Shown piece by piece: positions 1-6,922 of a stretch of DNA of 8,406 nucleotides. The notes below the pieces were generated by a model. The model did no database searches. It saw nothing but the letters and a program-made list of their open reading frames with translations, and was not told where the DNA came from. The position numbers and the translations under genes are program-made. The DNA comes from Xanthobacteraceae bacterium (GTDB lineage: Bacteria; Pseudomonadota; Alphaproteobacteria; Rhizobiales; Xanthobacteraceae), in contig JASHRR010000347.1 of NCBI GenBank assembly GCA_030037185.1, positions 1-8,406 on the forward strand, in the 5' to 3' direction. Positions within the stretch are counted from its first letter, which is position 1, and the number at the start of each line of letters is the position of its first letter.

Positions 1-225
1 CATGATTCAGGACGAACTGGCCAAAACCGGGGTCCGCGACGTGCGCGGGGTCTGGGCTCACGAACCAGGTGGTGGCCGTCTGTTGATCGCGGTGTCGATC
101 AAGCAGCGCTTTGCGGACACTCACGGTAGGCCGGCTACATCACCGCGCAATGCCAGGCCGCCGCCTACATGAACCGCTGCGTCATTGTCGTCGATGAAGT
201 CCAAGTCAGCCGCGCGTTCAAGTAG
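1..225 (+). pseudogene. UbiD-family decarboxylase, degraded C-terminal fragment
   Basis: Two frames together give a clear UbiD-family (prenylated-FMN-dependent decarboxylase) segment. Frame 2 encodes RGVWAHEPGGGRLLIAVSIKQRF up to about base 110. Frame 1 then continues with GHSR-stop-AGYITAQCQAAAYMNRCVIVVDE to about base 199. In intact relatives this region reads roughly GVW.HE.GGGR...V.I.QR..GHSRQAG...QC.AAAY.GR.VVVVD. One base has been lost near 110-112, and the codon expected to be Gln (CAG) is TAG at 127-129. After VVDE the similarity collapses and the frame stops at 223-225, so the usual C-terminal tail is missing. The 5' part lies outside the window. It is on the same strand as the downstream operon but is not expected to make a working enzyme. 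Family assignment is confident; the original substrate cannot be told. Confidence 0.8.
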
Positions 226-281
226 TCGCGCGCCAGCGACGTTCTCGGCGCTACGCCGGCTGTTTGACGAATTTCAGAGCT

Positions 282-304
282 CCTGATGTTACGGAGACGT
301 CAGG
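282..304 (+). repeat. Inverted repeat (8-bp arms, 7-nt loop)
   Basis: The arms CCTGATGT (282-289) and ACGTCAGG (297-304) pair along eight positions with a single T-G wobble, around a 7-base loop. No T tract follows, so it does not look like an intrinsic terminator. It could be a protein-binding dyad or chance. It lies 20 bases before the operator candidate at 324. Confidence 0.35.
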
Positions 305-323
305 AGGTGGAGACAGAGGTCTC

Positions 324-335
324 ATTGCATACAAT
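324..335 (+). promoter_or_regulatory. Candidate GntR/FCD operator ATTGCATACAAT
   Basis: This 12-mer is a near-perfect palindrome: ATTG and CAAT arms with one mismatched inner pair, differing by one base from the symmetric ATTGTATACAAT. Dyads of the TTGTATACAA kind (T-G-T...A-C-A) are known operators for several GntR-family regulators with FCD domains. One such regulator is encoded at 6098-6850, directly downstream of the operon. The site lies about 234 bases before the first start codon. The link to that regulator is inferred from motif type and proximity. No second copy was noticed upstream of the regulator gene itself. Confidence 0.45.
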
Positions 336-552
336 TGGTCATATCCTGCCTATTTCTTCATCAAACTAAAAAAGGCTCGCAGCTCGCTGGCGGCCATGAA
401 GTAGAGAAAAACAAAATAATTGAGAAGCTTAGCCGCAATGTAAAGCTCAGTGAGCGCTGGCACGGAGTTTGCCATCCCGATCTTTGGGCTCAGGATCTGC
501 TCATCGCATCTGAAACGGCCGAGCGCGTTGGGCGGCGATCCACCCTTTAGGC

Positions 553-560
553 GAGGAGGA
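553..560 (+). promoter_or_regulatory. Ribosome binding site of the BMP binding protein
   Basis: GAGGAGGA, a strong Shine-Dalgarno match, ends 8 bases before the ATG at 569. It fixes this start. It is the only strong ribosome binding site found in the operon; the later genes have overlapping or closely packed starts. Confidence 0.8.
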
Positions 561-568
561 AATCATCC

Positions 569-1675
569 ATGCCATTCGATCGGGTTTCTCGTCGACGCAT
601 CCTACAAGGAACGGCCACAGTCGCGTTTGCAGGGGCGCTGCCGACGCGCGTGATGGCCAAGGACACCGTCGTCGGCTTCATCTATGTCGGTTCCCGCGAC
701 GACTACGGCTACAACCAAGCGCATGCTCAGGGTGCGGCGGCTCTGAAAAAGCTCACCGGCATCAAAGTGGTCGAGGAAGAAAAGGTGCCAGAGACCAACG
801 CCGTTGAGAAGACTATGGAATCTATGATCAATCTTGACGGTGCAACACTCATCTTCCCGACCTCATTCGGCTACTACAGCCCGCACATGATCAGGACGGC
901 CGCCAAATACCCGAAGCTCCGCTTCGAGCACTGCGGCGGCTTGTGGACCGACAAAGATCCGAAAAATGCCGGTAGCTATTTCGGTTACATCGATGAGGCG
1001 CAGCACGTGAGCGGCATCGTTGCTGGCTACACCACGAAGACCGGGAAACTCGGTTTCGTTGCCGCCAAGCCCATTCCGCAGGTTCTGCGCAACATTAACG
1101 CCTTTACGATGGGCGCAAAGTTGGCCAATCCGAATGTCGCGTTGCAAGTCATCTTTACGGGTGATTGGTCAATGCCCGTCAAGGAGGCCGAGGCAACCAA
1201 CAGCTTGATCGATCAGGGTGCCGACGTCATCACCTGCCACGTCGATGGACCAAAGACCGTGGTGGAGAATGCTTCGCGGCGGGGCGCCATGGTCTGTGGG
1301 TATCATGTCAATCAGGCTACGCTAGCGCCGAAGGCCTATCTCACCGGCGCTGAGTGGGACTGGGAGTCGCTTTACCCTCGCTTCGTGAAGATGTTTACCG
1401 CGGGCGAAACCATCCCGAATTTCTATCGCGGAGGCCTCAAGGAAGGCCTCGTCAAGGTGTCGCCCTATGGGGCGATGGTCAGTCAGGCCGCGCGCAAGCA
1501 TGCCGATGACGTCAAGGCAAAACTCACCGCCGGCAGCTACGTCATCTTTAAAGGTCCGCTCATCGACAACAAAGGCAAGACGGTGATCGCCGCGGGCGTT
1601 GCCCGCGGTCAGACCGATCCGGAACTCGAGAAGATGGATTATCTCGTCAGCGGCGTGGTCGGCGCGACGTCGTGA
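569..1675 (+). CDS. BMP-family ABC transporter substrate-binding protein, Tat-exported
   Basis: Periplasmic binding protein of the BMP family (PF02608, Med/PnrA/TmpC-like), 368 residues, the normal length. It should capture the substrate and deliver it to the permeases encoded next. Residues 1-30 are a Tat signal: S7-R8-R9-R10-I11-L12 matches the SRRxFL pattern, followed by a hydrophobic stretch and probable cleavage after VMA (A30). There is no lipobox cysteine, so it is likely a soluble periplasmic protein. Family marks include the N-terminal strand VVGFIYVG, D45-D46-x-G-x-N49 followed by A..QG, WDW near 263-265, and GLVKVSPYGA near 293-302. Known BMP ligands are mostly nucleosides and purines, and the sequence does not name this one's ligand. 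The biuret-hydrolase-like gene in the operon suggests a urea-type or related nitrogen compound. Its stop overlaps the next start (GTGA). Confidence 0.92.
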   Translation: MPFDRVSRRRILQGTATVAFAGALPTRVMAKDTVVGFIYVGSRDDYGYNQAHAQGAAALKKLTGIKVVEEEKVPETNAVEKTMESMINLDGATLIFPTSFGYYSPHMIRTAAKYPKLRFEHCGGLWTDKDPKNAGSYFGYIDEAQHVSGIVAGYTTKTGKLGFVAAKPIPQVLRNINAFTMGAKLANPNVALQVIFTGDWSMPVKEAEATNSLIDQGADVITCHVDGPKTVVENASRRGAMVCGYHVNQATLAPKAYLTGAEWDWESLYPRFVKMFTAGETIPNFYRGGLKEGLVKVSPYGAMVSQAARKHADDVKAKLTAGSYVIFKGPLIDNKGKTVIAAGVARGQTDPELEKMDYLVSGVVGATS

Positions 1676-2763
1676 AAGCCCAGAAGCAGCCGTCATCGAG
1701 CGCCGCACACGCGGCGTTCGATCGGCTTAGCCACGCCGCGGAATACGTCATCATTCCGGCGTTGGCGCTAGTAGGCTCGCTCATTTTCTTTGGAGTTTTC
1801 GTCGCGCTGTTCAACAATAACCCGCTCGACCTTTATTTTTACATGTACCAGGGCGCGTTCGGAACCTGGTTTTCTTGGCAGAATACCCTGACACGGTCAG
1901 CGCCGTTAATTCTAACGGCGCTGTGCACGGCACTGCCCGCCCAGCTTGGCATGGTAATGATCGGCGGGGAGGGCGCCCTTCTGGTCGGCGCGCTCGCCGC
2001 GACCGCGGCCGCTCTGGCCATGCCCCCAGCGCCGCCCTTCGTCGTTCAGATCGCTATGGCCCTTGCCGGCATCGCGAGCGGCGGTCTTTGGATCGCGCTC
2101 GCCGGAGGCCTGCGCCATTACCGGGGTGTCAACGAGACAATTTCGAGCTTGCTCCTCGTCTACATTGCGCTCGCCATTCTCAACCAGCTGGTCGAAGGTC
2201 CCATGCGGGATCCAACAAGCCTGAACAAGCCATCAACTCGCGAGATCGGATCGGCAAACATGATTGGGACTATTCCCGGCACCGACATCCATTGGGGCTT
2301 CGCGTTCGGTATCGTGGCGGCGGTACTCGCCTATCTCTTAATTTATCACACGGTATTCGGATTCGCGGCGCGGGTCGCCGGCGGCAATGTACGTGCCGCC
2401 AAGGTCGTCGGACTCTCGGTTGGCCCCCTCATTCTGGTGACTTGCTTCCTTGCGGGTGGGGCTGCCGGTCTTGCAGGCATGGTCGAGGTGGCAGCAATCC
2501 AGGGTCGCGCCAATGCTAATCTCGCCGTTGGTTACGGCTTCACCGGCATCTTGATATCCTTTCTGGCGCGGCATAATCCCCTTGCCGTCATTCCCGTCGC
2601 CATCCTACTAGGCGGCATCGGCGCGAGCGGTGGCCTGTTGCAGCGACGGTTAGGTCTACCGGACGCGTCCGTTTTGGTGCTGCAAGGAATCATTTTCGTG
2701 ACCGTACTTATGAGCGAAACCCTCTACGGCCGGTTTCGCTTGCTGGCTCGAAAAACGGCCTGA
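1672..2763 (+). CDS. ABC transporter permease, BMP/sugar type (BPD_transp_2), first subunit
   Basis: Inner-membrane permease, 363 residues, of the PF02653 family, resembling the larger permease of nucleoside-type BMP transporters (YufP/NupP-like). After a hydrophilic N-terminus of about 25 residues come several hydrophobic segments, at roughly 27-48, 78-118, 124-146, 156-175, 208-226, 250-275 and 303-347. Conserved marks include the cytoplasmic motif GVNETISS (152-159), which is typical of this subunit, GGEGALLVGA (98-107), and GYGFTGILISFLAR (287-300). The start is GTG at 1672, overlapping the preceding stop by 4 bases, so translational coupling is likely. No separate strong ribosome binding site is evident. 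It should pair with the permease encoded immediately downstream to form the channel. Substrate is inferred only from context. Confidence 0.9.
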   Translation: MKAQKQPSSSAAHAAFDRLSHAAEYVIIPALALVGSLIFFGVFVALFNNNPLDLYFYMYQGAFGTWFSWQNTLTRSAPLILTALCTALPAQLGMVMIGGEGALLVGALAATAAALAMPPAPPFVVQIAMALAGIASGGLWIALAGGLRHYRGVNETISSLLLVYIALAILNQLVEGPMRDPTSLNKPSTREIGSANMIGTIPGTDIHWGFAFGIVAAVLAYLLIYHTVFGFAARVAGGNVRAAKVVGLSVGPLILVTCFLAGGAAGLAGMVEVAAIQGRANANLAVGYGFTGILISFLARHNPLAVIPVAILLGGIGASGGLLQRRLGLPDASVLVLQGIIFVTVLMSETLYGRFRLLARKTA

Positions 2764-2767
2764 ATAC

Positions 2768-3694
2768 ATGGCAGACGCAACAATCGGATTGTGGGGAGTG
2801 CCGATCGCCGTTCTCGGCGGAGCGGTGCGAGTGAGCACCCCGTTCCTATTCGTGAGTCTCGGCGAATGCATCACCGAGCGCAGCGGACGAATTAATCTGG
2901 GTCTCGAGGGCACGCTCGTTATGGGTGCGATGTGCGCCTATGGCACCTCCTATCTTACCGGATCGCCGTGGCTGGGCGTGCTGGCGGCTGGTGGTGTCGG
3001 TGCGATGCTCGGCGCCCTTCACGCCTCGATCTGCGGACTGCCGCGCGTCAATGACATCGCGGTCGGCATCGCCTTGATGTTGTTAGGTACTGGGCTCGCA
3101 TTTTATCTTGGCAAGCCGTTGATCGAGCCTAGCGCCCCGATCTTGCCATCGATCGATTTTGGCTGGTGGAGCGATGTGCCTCAGGTCCGCGCTGTGCTTA
3201 AGATCAACGTGTTGTTCCTCGTCGGGGTGGTACTGGCGCCGTTACTCGTCTGGGCGCTCAACACCACTCGATGGGGGCTGATCTTGCGCACGGCAGGCGA
3301 AAACGCCGACGCCGCCCGTGCCATGGGCTATTCGGTCAATGCCATCCGTCTGCGCGCGACCATGATCGGTGGATTCCTTTCCGGTGTTGGCGGCTCGTTT
3401 CTGTCACTTGTCTATCCAGGAAACTGGAACGAGGGTTTGTCGAGCGGACAGGGAATTACCGCGGTCGCCCTCGTCATTTTTGCCCGCTGGAACCCGATGC
3501 TCTGCTTTTGGGCGTCCTTGCTGTTCGGGGGCGCGGCCGCACTCGGCCCCGCGCTGCAATCGGTCGGTGTGAGCCAGGGCTACTATCTATTCAATGCCGC
3601 GCCCTACATGTTGACCTTGCTGATCATGATCATCACGTGCTCGCCCAAACGTACGCTTGTCGGTGCGCCGGCAGAATTGAGCATCATCAAGTAG
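2768..3694 (+). CDS. ABC transporter permease, BMP/sugar type (BPD_transp_2), second subunit
   Basis: Second inner-membrane permease, 308 residues, corresponding to the shorter YufQ/NupQ-like subunit. Diagnostic segments are [15 protein letters not shown] (40-54), which matches the G.INLG.EG motif of this subunit, and the cytoplasmic coupling region around [12 protein letters not shown]...AARAMGYSV (169-190). Hydrophobic segments lie at about 11-30, 45-62, 68-90, 98-115, 147-164, 196-216, 228-238, 246-262 and 278-290. It starts 4 bases after the previous stop and ends 38 bases before the hydrolase gene. No strong ribosome binding site precedes it, so reinitiation from the upstream gene is plausible. 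Together with the previous gene it should form the heterodimeric channel powered by the ATPase encoded at 4413-5942. Confidence 0.9.
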   Translation: MADATIGLWGVPIAVLGGAVRVSTPFLFVSLGECITERSGRINLGLEGTLVMGAMCAYGTSYLTGSPWLGVLAAGGVGAMLGALHASICGLPRVNDIAVGIALMLLGTGLAFYLGKPLIEPSAPILPSIDFGWWSDVPQVRAVLKINVLFLVGVVLAPLLVWALNTTRWGLILRTAGENADAARAMGYSVNAIRLRATMIGGFLSGVGGSFLSLVYPGNWNEGLSSGQGITAVALVIFARWNPMLCFWASLLFGGAAALGPALQSVGVSQGYYLFNAAPYMLTLLIMIITCSPKRTLVGAPAELSIIK

Positions 3695-3732
3695 CAACCG
3701 CCCGGTGCGCAATCGCCGAATGGGATGACTGC

Positions 3733-4416
3733 ATGCGCGAACGCCACGTCAAAGCCGATCCATATCCTTGGCCCTATAACGGTGACCTCCGGCCAGAGAA
3801 CACCGCGTTAATCATCATCGACATGCAACACGACTTCTGCGGAATCGGCGGCTATGTCGACCGCATGGGCTATGATCTTTCGCTGACGCGCGCGCCGATT
3901 GAGCCGATCAAGCGCGTCCTCGCTGCAATGCGCGCCCAGGCGTTTCACGTCTTCCACACCCGCGAAGGGCACCGCCCCGATCTCGCTGATCTTCCCGACA
4001 ACAAGCGCTGGCGGTCGCGCCGTATCGGCGCGGGCATCGGCGATCCGGGACCGTGCGGCCGCATCCTTGTTCGAGGCGAGTGCGGGTGGGATATCATTTC
4101 TGATCTCGCGCCGGCGAACGGTGAACCTGTCATCGACAAGCCTGGAAAAGGTTCGTTTTGTGCCACCGATCTCGAACTACTGCTGAGGTTGCGTCGCATC
4201 GACAACGTCATACTCTGCGGCATTACCACCGACGTTTGCGTCCACACCACGATGCGCGAGGCCAACGACCGCGGCTTCGAGTGCCTGTTGCTTGAGGATT
4301 GCTGTGGTGCGACCGACAAGAGCAATCACGACCATGCAATCAAGATGATCAAGATGCAGGGCGGCGTCTTCGGCGCCGTGTCCGATTCCTTGACTTTGAT
4401 CAGAGCTATCGCATGA
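3733..4416 (+). CDS. biuH: Biuret amidohydrolase-like cysteine hydrolase (isochorismatase-like superfamily)
   Basis: 227-residue cytoplasmic cysteine hydrolase. The first ATG in this frame after the permease is at 3733, and the family N-terminus ([10 protein letters not shown]) begins at residue 8. The open frame extends far upstream, but only as a shadow of the permease gene. The catalytic triad is visible: D30 ([10 protein letters not shown]), K136 ([10 protein letters not shown]) and C169 ([12 protein letters not shown]), with the preceding GITTDV typical of the fold. Compared from memory with Rhizobium leguminosarum BiuH (Asp36, Lys142, Cys175, and Gln215 linked to biuret binding), all four positions match with a constant offset of six; Gln215 corresponds to Q209 in KMQGGVFG. 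BiuH converts biuret to allophanate plus ammonia. Triuret hydrolase (TrtA) is a close relative and cannot be excluded; ureidoacrylate hydrolase RutB is a more distant one. The gene sits between permease and ATPase genes and overlaps the ATPase start by 4 bases (ATGA). Confidence 0.85.
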   Translation: MRERHVKADPYPWPYNGDLRPENTALIIIDMQHDFCGIGGYVDRMGYDLSLTRAPIEPIKRVLAAMRAQAFHVFHTREGHRPDLADLPDNKRWRSRRIGAGIGDPGPCGRILVRGECGWDIISDLAPANGEPVIDKPGKGSFCATDLELLLRLRRIDNVILCGITTDVCVHTTMREANDRGFECLLLEDCCGATDKSNHDHAIKMIKMQGGVFGAVSDSLTLIRAIA

Positions 4417-5942
4417 CGGACAAAGCTGAAATTGCACGCGGCGCGATCGGCGTCGAAGCGGTCTCGATGATTAAGCGTTTCGGTCACTTCACCGCGTTGG
4501 ATAGCGTATCGTTGAAAGCTGTTCCCGGCAGATTCCATGCTTTGCTAGGGGAGAACGGCGCTGGCAAGAGCACGTTGGTCAAGTGCATCATGGGCTACTA
4601 CCAGCCGGATCAGGGTGGGATTATCATCGGCGAGCATGAGGAGGTGATCCCCAATCCGCGCGCCGCCCACGCGCTCGGCCTCGGGATGGTCTATCAGCAT
4701 TTCACGCTGGTGCCAGCCATGACAGTAACGGAGAATCTCGTACTGGCGCGCGACCGGCTGCCAGCAGTCATCGATTGGCGCCAGGAGAAGAGGGACATCG
4801 AGAAGTTCCTCGCGCAGATGCCGTTTAGCGTACCACTTGGTGCCAGGGTCTCGACACTTTCCGCCGGCGAGCGGCAGAAATGCGAGATCTTGAAGCAGCT
4901 CTATCTCGAGCGCCGCTTCCTCATTCTCGATGAGCCAACCTCGGTGCTGACGCCCAGCGAGGCCGACGAGGTGCTCGGAATGCTACGAAACATGGTTATC
5001 AAGCGTGATCTCACGGTCCTGATGATCACTCATAAGTTTCGCGAAGTGATGGAGTTCGCCGACGACGTAACCATCCTTAGGAGGGGCAAGGTTGTGGGGG
5101 AAGGCCGCGTCAAGGACCTTACGGCGGATAAGATGGCTCGCGCGATGATCGGCGCCGACGGATTGACGGTTCAACCCGCCCGCTCTGGCACATTCGGTCC
5201 GCCCCGGCTCGAGATCACGGGGTTGACTGCGCCCGACGATGGTGGCCAGCCGGCGGTCCGAAACCTCTCGCTCACCATTCATGCCGGTGAGATCGTCGGT
5301 ATCGCCGGTGTCTCCGGTAATGGTCAGCGGCAGCTTGTAGAAGTGCTGGCTGGCCAGAGGGATTCCACGGGTGGGGAAATTCGCATTGGCGGCGAGCGTT
5401 ATCGAGCGACGCGCAACGACATGCGCCGCCATAAGGTATCGTGCCTTCCTGAGGAGCCGCTAAAAAATGCCTGCGTCGCCCTCATGAGCGTCGCCGACAA
5501 TCTTGCCTTTCGCGAGTTCGACCGCCCGCCCTACGCTCGCGGCGGTTGGTGGCTCGAACAGTCCCAGTTCCGGGAGCATGCGGCGTGCCGGATTGAACGC
5601 TATAAGATCAGGACGCGCACCCCCGACACGCCGATTGGCGAGCTTTCCGGTGGTAACGTTCAGCGCACTGTGCTTGCGCGTGAGCTTGGCGGCGAGGTCG
5701 ACATCATGATTGCGGCCAACCCCTGCTTCGGGCTCGACTTTGCCGCAGTTGCGCAGATCCACGCTGAGATCATGGCGGTACGCAATCGCAGTGCGGCCGT
5801 GCTGTTGGTCAGTGAGGACCTAGACGAGTTGCTTGAACTAGCCGATCGAATCGTGGTGATCTTCCGGGGTCAACTGGTTCACGAGGTGCGCACCAGCGAG
5901 GCTGACCTGACCGAAATCGGCCGGCACATGGCAGGACATTAA
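4413..5942 (+). CDS. ABC transporter ATP-binding protein, BMP type, two nucleotide-binding domains
   Basis: Cytoplasmic ATPase of 509 residues carrying two fused ABC domains, the usual architecture for BMP/ribose-type importers. Domain 1 (about 12-250) is complete: Walker [10 protein letters not shown] (46-54), Q-loop Q95, signature LSAGE (149-153), Walker B FLILDE (169-174) and switch histidine H207. Domain 2 (about 264-505) is degenerate: its P-loop is GVSGNGQRQ (299-307), lacking the Lys-Ser/Thr. The signature LSGGN is intact (411-415), and the Walker B region reads IMIAANP, with Asn where Glu would be. Degenerate second sites are common in this family, so one ATPase site is expected to be catalytic. 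The ATG at 4413 overlaps the hydrolase stop; the frame runs further upstream only inside the hydrolase gene. Placing the ATPase last, after a hydrolase, differs from the common binding protein-ATPase-permease-permease order. Confidence 0.92.
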   Translation: MTDKAEIARGAIGVEAVSMIKRFGHFTALDSVSLKAVPGRFHALLGENGAGKSTLVKCIMGYYQPDQGGIIIGEHEEVIPNPRAAHALGLGMVYQHFTLVPAMTVTENLVLARDRLPAVIDWRQEKRDIEKFLAQMPFSVPLGARVSTLSAGERQKCEILKQLYLERRFLILDEPTSVLTPSEADEVLGMLRNMVIKRDLTVLMITHKFREVMEFADDVTILRRGKVVGEGRVKDLTADKMARAMIGADGLTVQPARSGTFGPPRLEITGLTAPDDGGQPAVRNLSLTIHAGEIVGIAGVSGNGQRQLVEVLAGQRDSTGGEIRIGGERYRATRNDMRRHKVSCLPEEPLKNACVALMSVADNLAFREFDRPPYARGGWWLEQSQFREHAACRIERYKIRTRTPDTPIGELSGGNVQRTVLARELGGEVDIMIAANPCFGLDFAAVAQIHAEIMAVRNRSAAVLLVSEDLDELLELADRIVVIFRGQLVHEVRTSEADLTEIGRHMAGH

Positions 5943-5970
5943 GGCATCTCGAGAAGAGCGGAGTTCGCCT

Positions 5971-6005
5971 GATCTCACACTATCCACCACGAGCGCCGCG
6001 AGATC
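5971..6005 (+). repeat. Weak inverted repeat in the gap before the regulator
   Basis: GATCTC (5971-5976) and GAGATC (6000-6005) are perfect 6-base complements separated by 23 bases. CCTGA (5968-5972) and TCAGG (6016-6020) give an alternative outer pairing. It lies in the 155-base gap between the ATPase and regulator genes. There is no T tract, so this is not a clear terminator. It may be chance. No confident promoter was identified in this gap. Confidence 0.2.
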
Positions 6006-6097
6006 GATACGATTCTCAGGCTACTCGGGCGGCCCCCTCTTTATAGCGGGTAGGGTATGTTCCTTGGTCGCCGAGTTACGCATTCGCAGAACCGAGC

Positions 6098-6850
6098 ATG
6101 ACCTCCAAGTCGAATACAGTCTCTTCAATAATCCCCTCGCTGGCTGATCCGCACAAAAGCGTACCTGTCGCTCAACGCCTTCGCGGCGACCGCAGGACGC
6201 TCGCCGAGATGCTTCGCTTCCAACTTGCCGACGAGATCATCTGCGGGATGCTCGCCCCTGGTGCTGCCCTCGACGAGACCGAGCTTGCCCGGCGTTTCCA
6301 GGTTTCACGCACGCCCGTGCGCGAGGCTATTCGGCAGCTGGCAGCCAGCGGATTGGTGGAGTCCCGGGCGCATCGCGGGTCGGTGGTGGCATGGCCGAGC
6401 CACGACCGTCTTATCGCTATGTTCGAAGTGATGGCCGAGCTTGAAGCGCTATGTGCCGCGCTTGCAGCCGCGCGCACCACCCCGGCAGAACGCCACGCGC
6501 TTGCCGCGGCCCACGAACAGTTGCGAGCCATGATCCAAAGCGGAGATCCGCAGCGTTATCATGAAATTAATGAGGCCTTTCATGCGACGATCTATGCTGG
6601 CGCCCATAACTCCTATCTAGCCGAGATCACCCTGGCGACCCGGCTACGCGTGCAGCCATTTCGCCGCGCGCAGTTCCGTAATATCGGCCGATTGGCAAAA
6701 TCCCATTTAGAGCACGATCTCGTGGTAACCGCCATCATGCGCGGCGATCGTAGAGGTGCTGCGGAGGCAATGCGCCATCACATCAAAACGGTGTGCGAGG
6801 AATATGAGGCGTATGCGCTGTCCATATCTTCGCAGGCGGCAATCCTATAA
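6098..6850 (+). CDS. GntR-family transcriptional regulator with FCD domain
   Basis: 250-residue DNA-binding regulator of the FadR/FCD subgroup. A poorly conserved N-terminal tail (1-34) precedes the winged helix-turn-helix (about 35-97), whose recognition region is the classic LARRFQVSRTPVREAIRQLAASGLV followed by the wing (RGS). The C-terminal FCD ligand domain shows the NEAFHATIY..AHN helix (Asn replacing the usual metal-ligand Asp of D..FH, as in part of the family), HLEHDLV, and MRGDRRGAAEAMRHHI, so three histidines able to bind metal or ligand are kept. FCD regulators usually bind small carboxylates or related ligands and repress adjacent catabolic operons. Its position 155 bases after the ATPase gene on the same strand suggests it controls this transporter-hydrolase operon, probably through the dyad at 324-335. 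The ATG at 6098 has only a weak upstream ribosome binding site; an internal ATG at 6209 would cut into the DNA-binding domain and is less likely. Confidence 0.9.
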   Translation: MTSKSNTVSSIIPSLADPHKSVPVAQRLRGDRRTLAEMLRFQLADEIICGMLAPGAALDETELARRFQVSRTPVREAIRQLAASGLVESRAHRGSVVAWPSHDRLIAMFEVMAELEALCAALAAARTTPAERHALAAAHEQLRAMIQSGDPQRYHEINEAFHATIYAGAHNSYLAEITLATRLRVQPFRRAQFRNIGRLAKSHLEHDLVVTAIMRGDRRGAAEAMRHHIKTVCEEYEAYALSISSQAAIL

Positions 6851-6872
6851 GTTCAGCCGCCGTCTCCTTACA

Positions 6873-6922
6873 CATGACACCTGAAAGTCTTTCGAAAAAT
6901 TCCGTTGCGCCATGACACCTGA
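6873..6922 (+). repeat. 12-bp direct repeat CATGACACCTGA
   Basis: Identical 12-mers occur at 6873-6884 and 6911-6922, 38 bases start to start. The second contains the ATG and first codons (Met-Thr-Pro) of the decayed MmcQ/YjbR gene. It may be a small local duplication made during decay, or a pair of binding sites. It is exact but short. Confidence 0.4.

Larger units (their letters stand above)
226..568 (+). other. Non-coding leader upstream of the transporter operon
   Basis: No convincing gene is seen in these 343 bases. Short open frames (for example 335-550, starting TTG) have no recognisable protein character or ribosome binding site. The stretch holds a hairpin at 282-304, a palindromic operator candidate at 324-335, an AT-richer segment at about 336-425, and two small inverted repeats at 445-455 and 458-474. 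The promoter of the operon most likely lies here, near the operator. I could not pick -35/-10 boxes with confidence. Confidence 0.6.

Noticed and set aside
335..550. Open frame in the leader
   Set aside because: It starts with TTG, has no ribosome binding site, shows no recognisable protein pattern and overlaps the presumed promoter region.
336..568. Guanidine or other known riboswitch before a nitrogen-compound transporter
   Set aside because: I could not find the conserved core motifs of known classes; only short generic stems are present.
2780..2792. Perfect dyad ACAATC-G-GATTGT as a second operator
   Set aside because: It lies inside the permease coding region, 10 bases after the start codon, has different spacing from the 324-335 dyad, and is short enough to be chance.
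3271..3732. Upstream extension of the hydrolase frame
   Set aside because: It lies within the permease gene in another frame and translates to Arg-rich shadow sequence; the family N-terminus begins just after the ATG at 3733.
4299..4412. Upstream extension of the ATPase frame
   Set aside because: It overlaps the conserved hydrolase C-terminus; the ATG at 4413 with a 4-base overlap fits the operon and the family N-terminus.
3733..4416. Isochorismatase of siderophore synthesis
   Set aside because: No siderophore genes are nearby, there is no aryl-carrier domain, and the residues match the biuret hydrolase branch much better.
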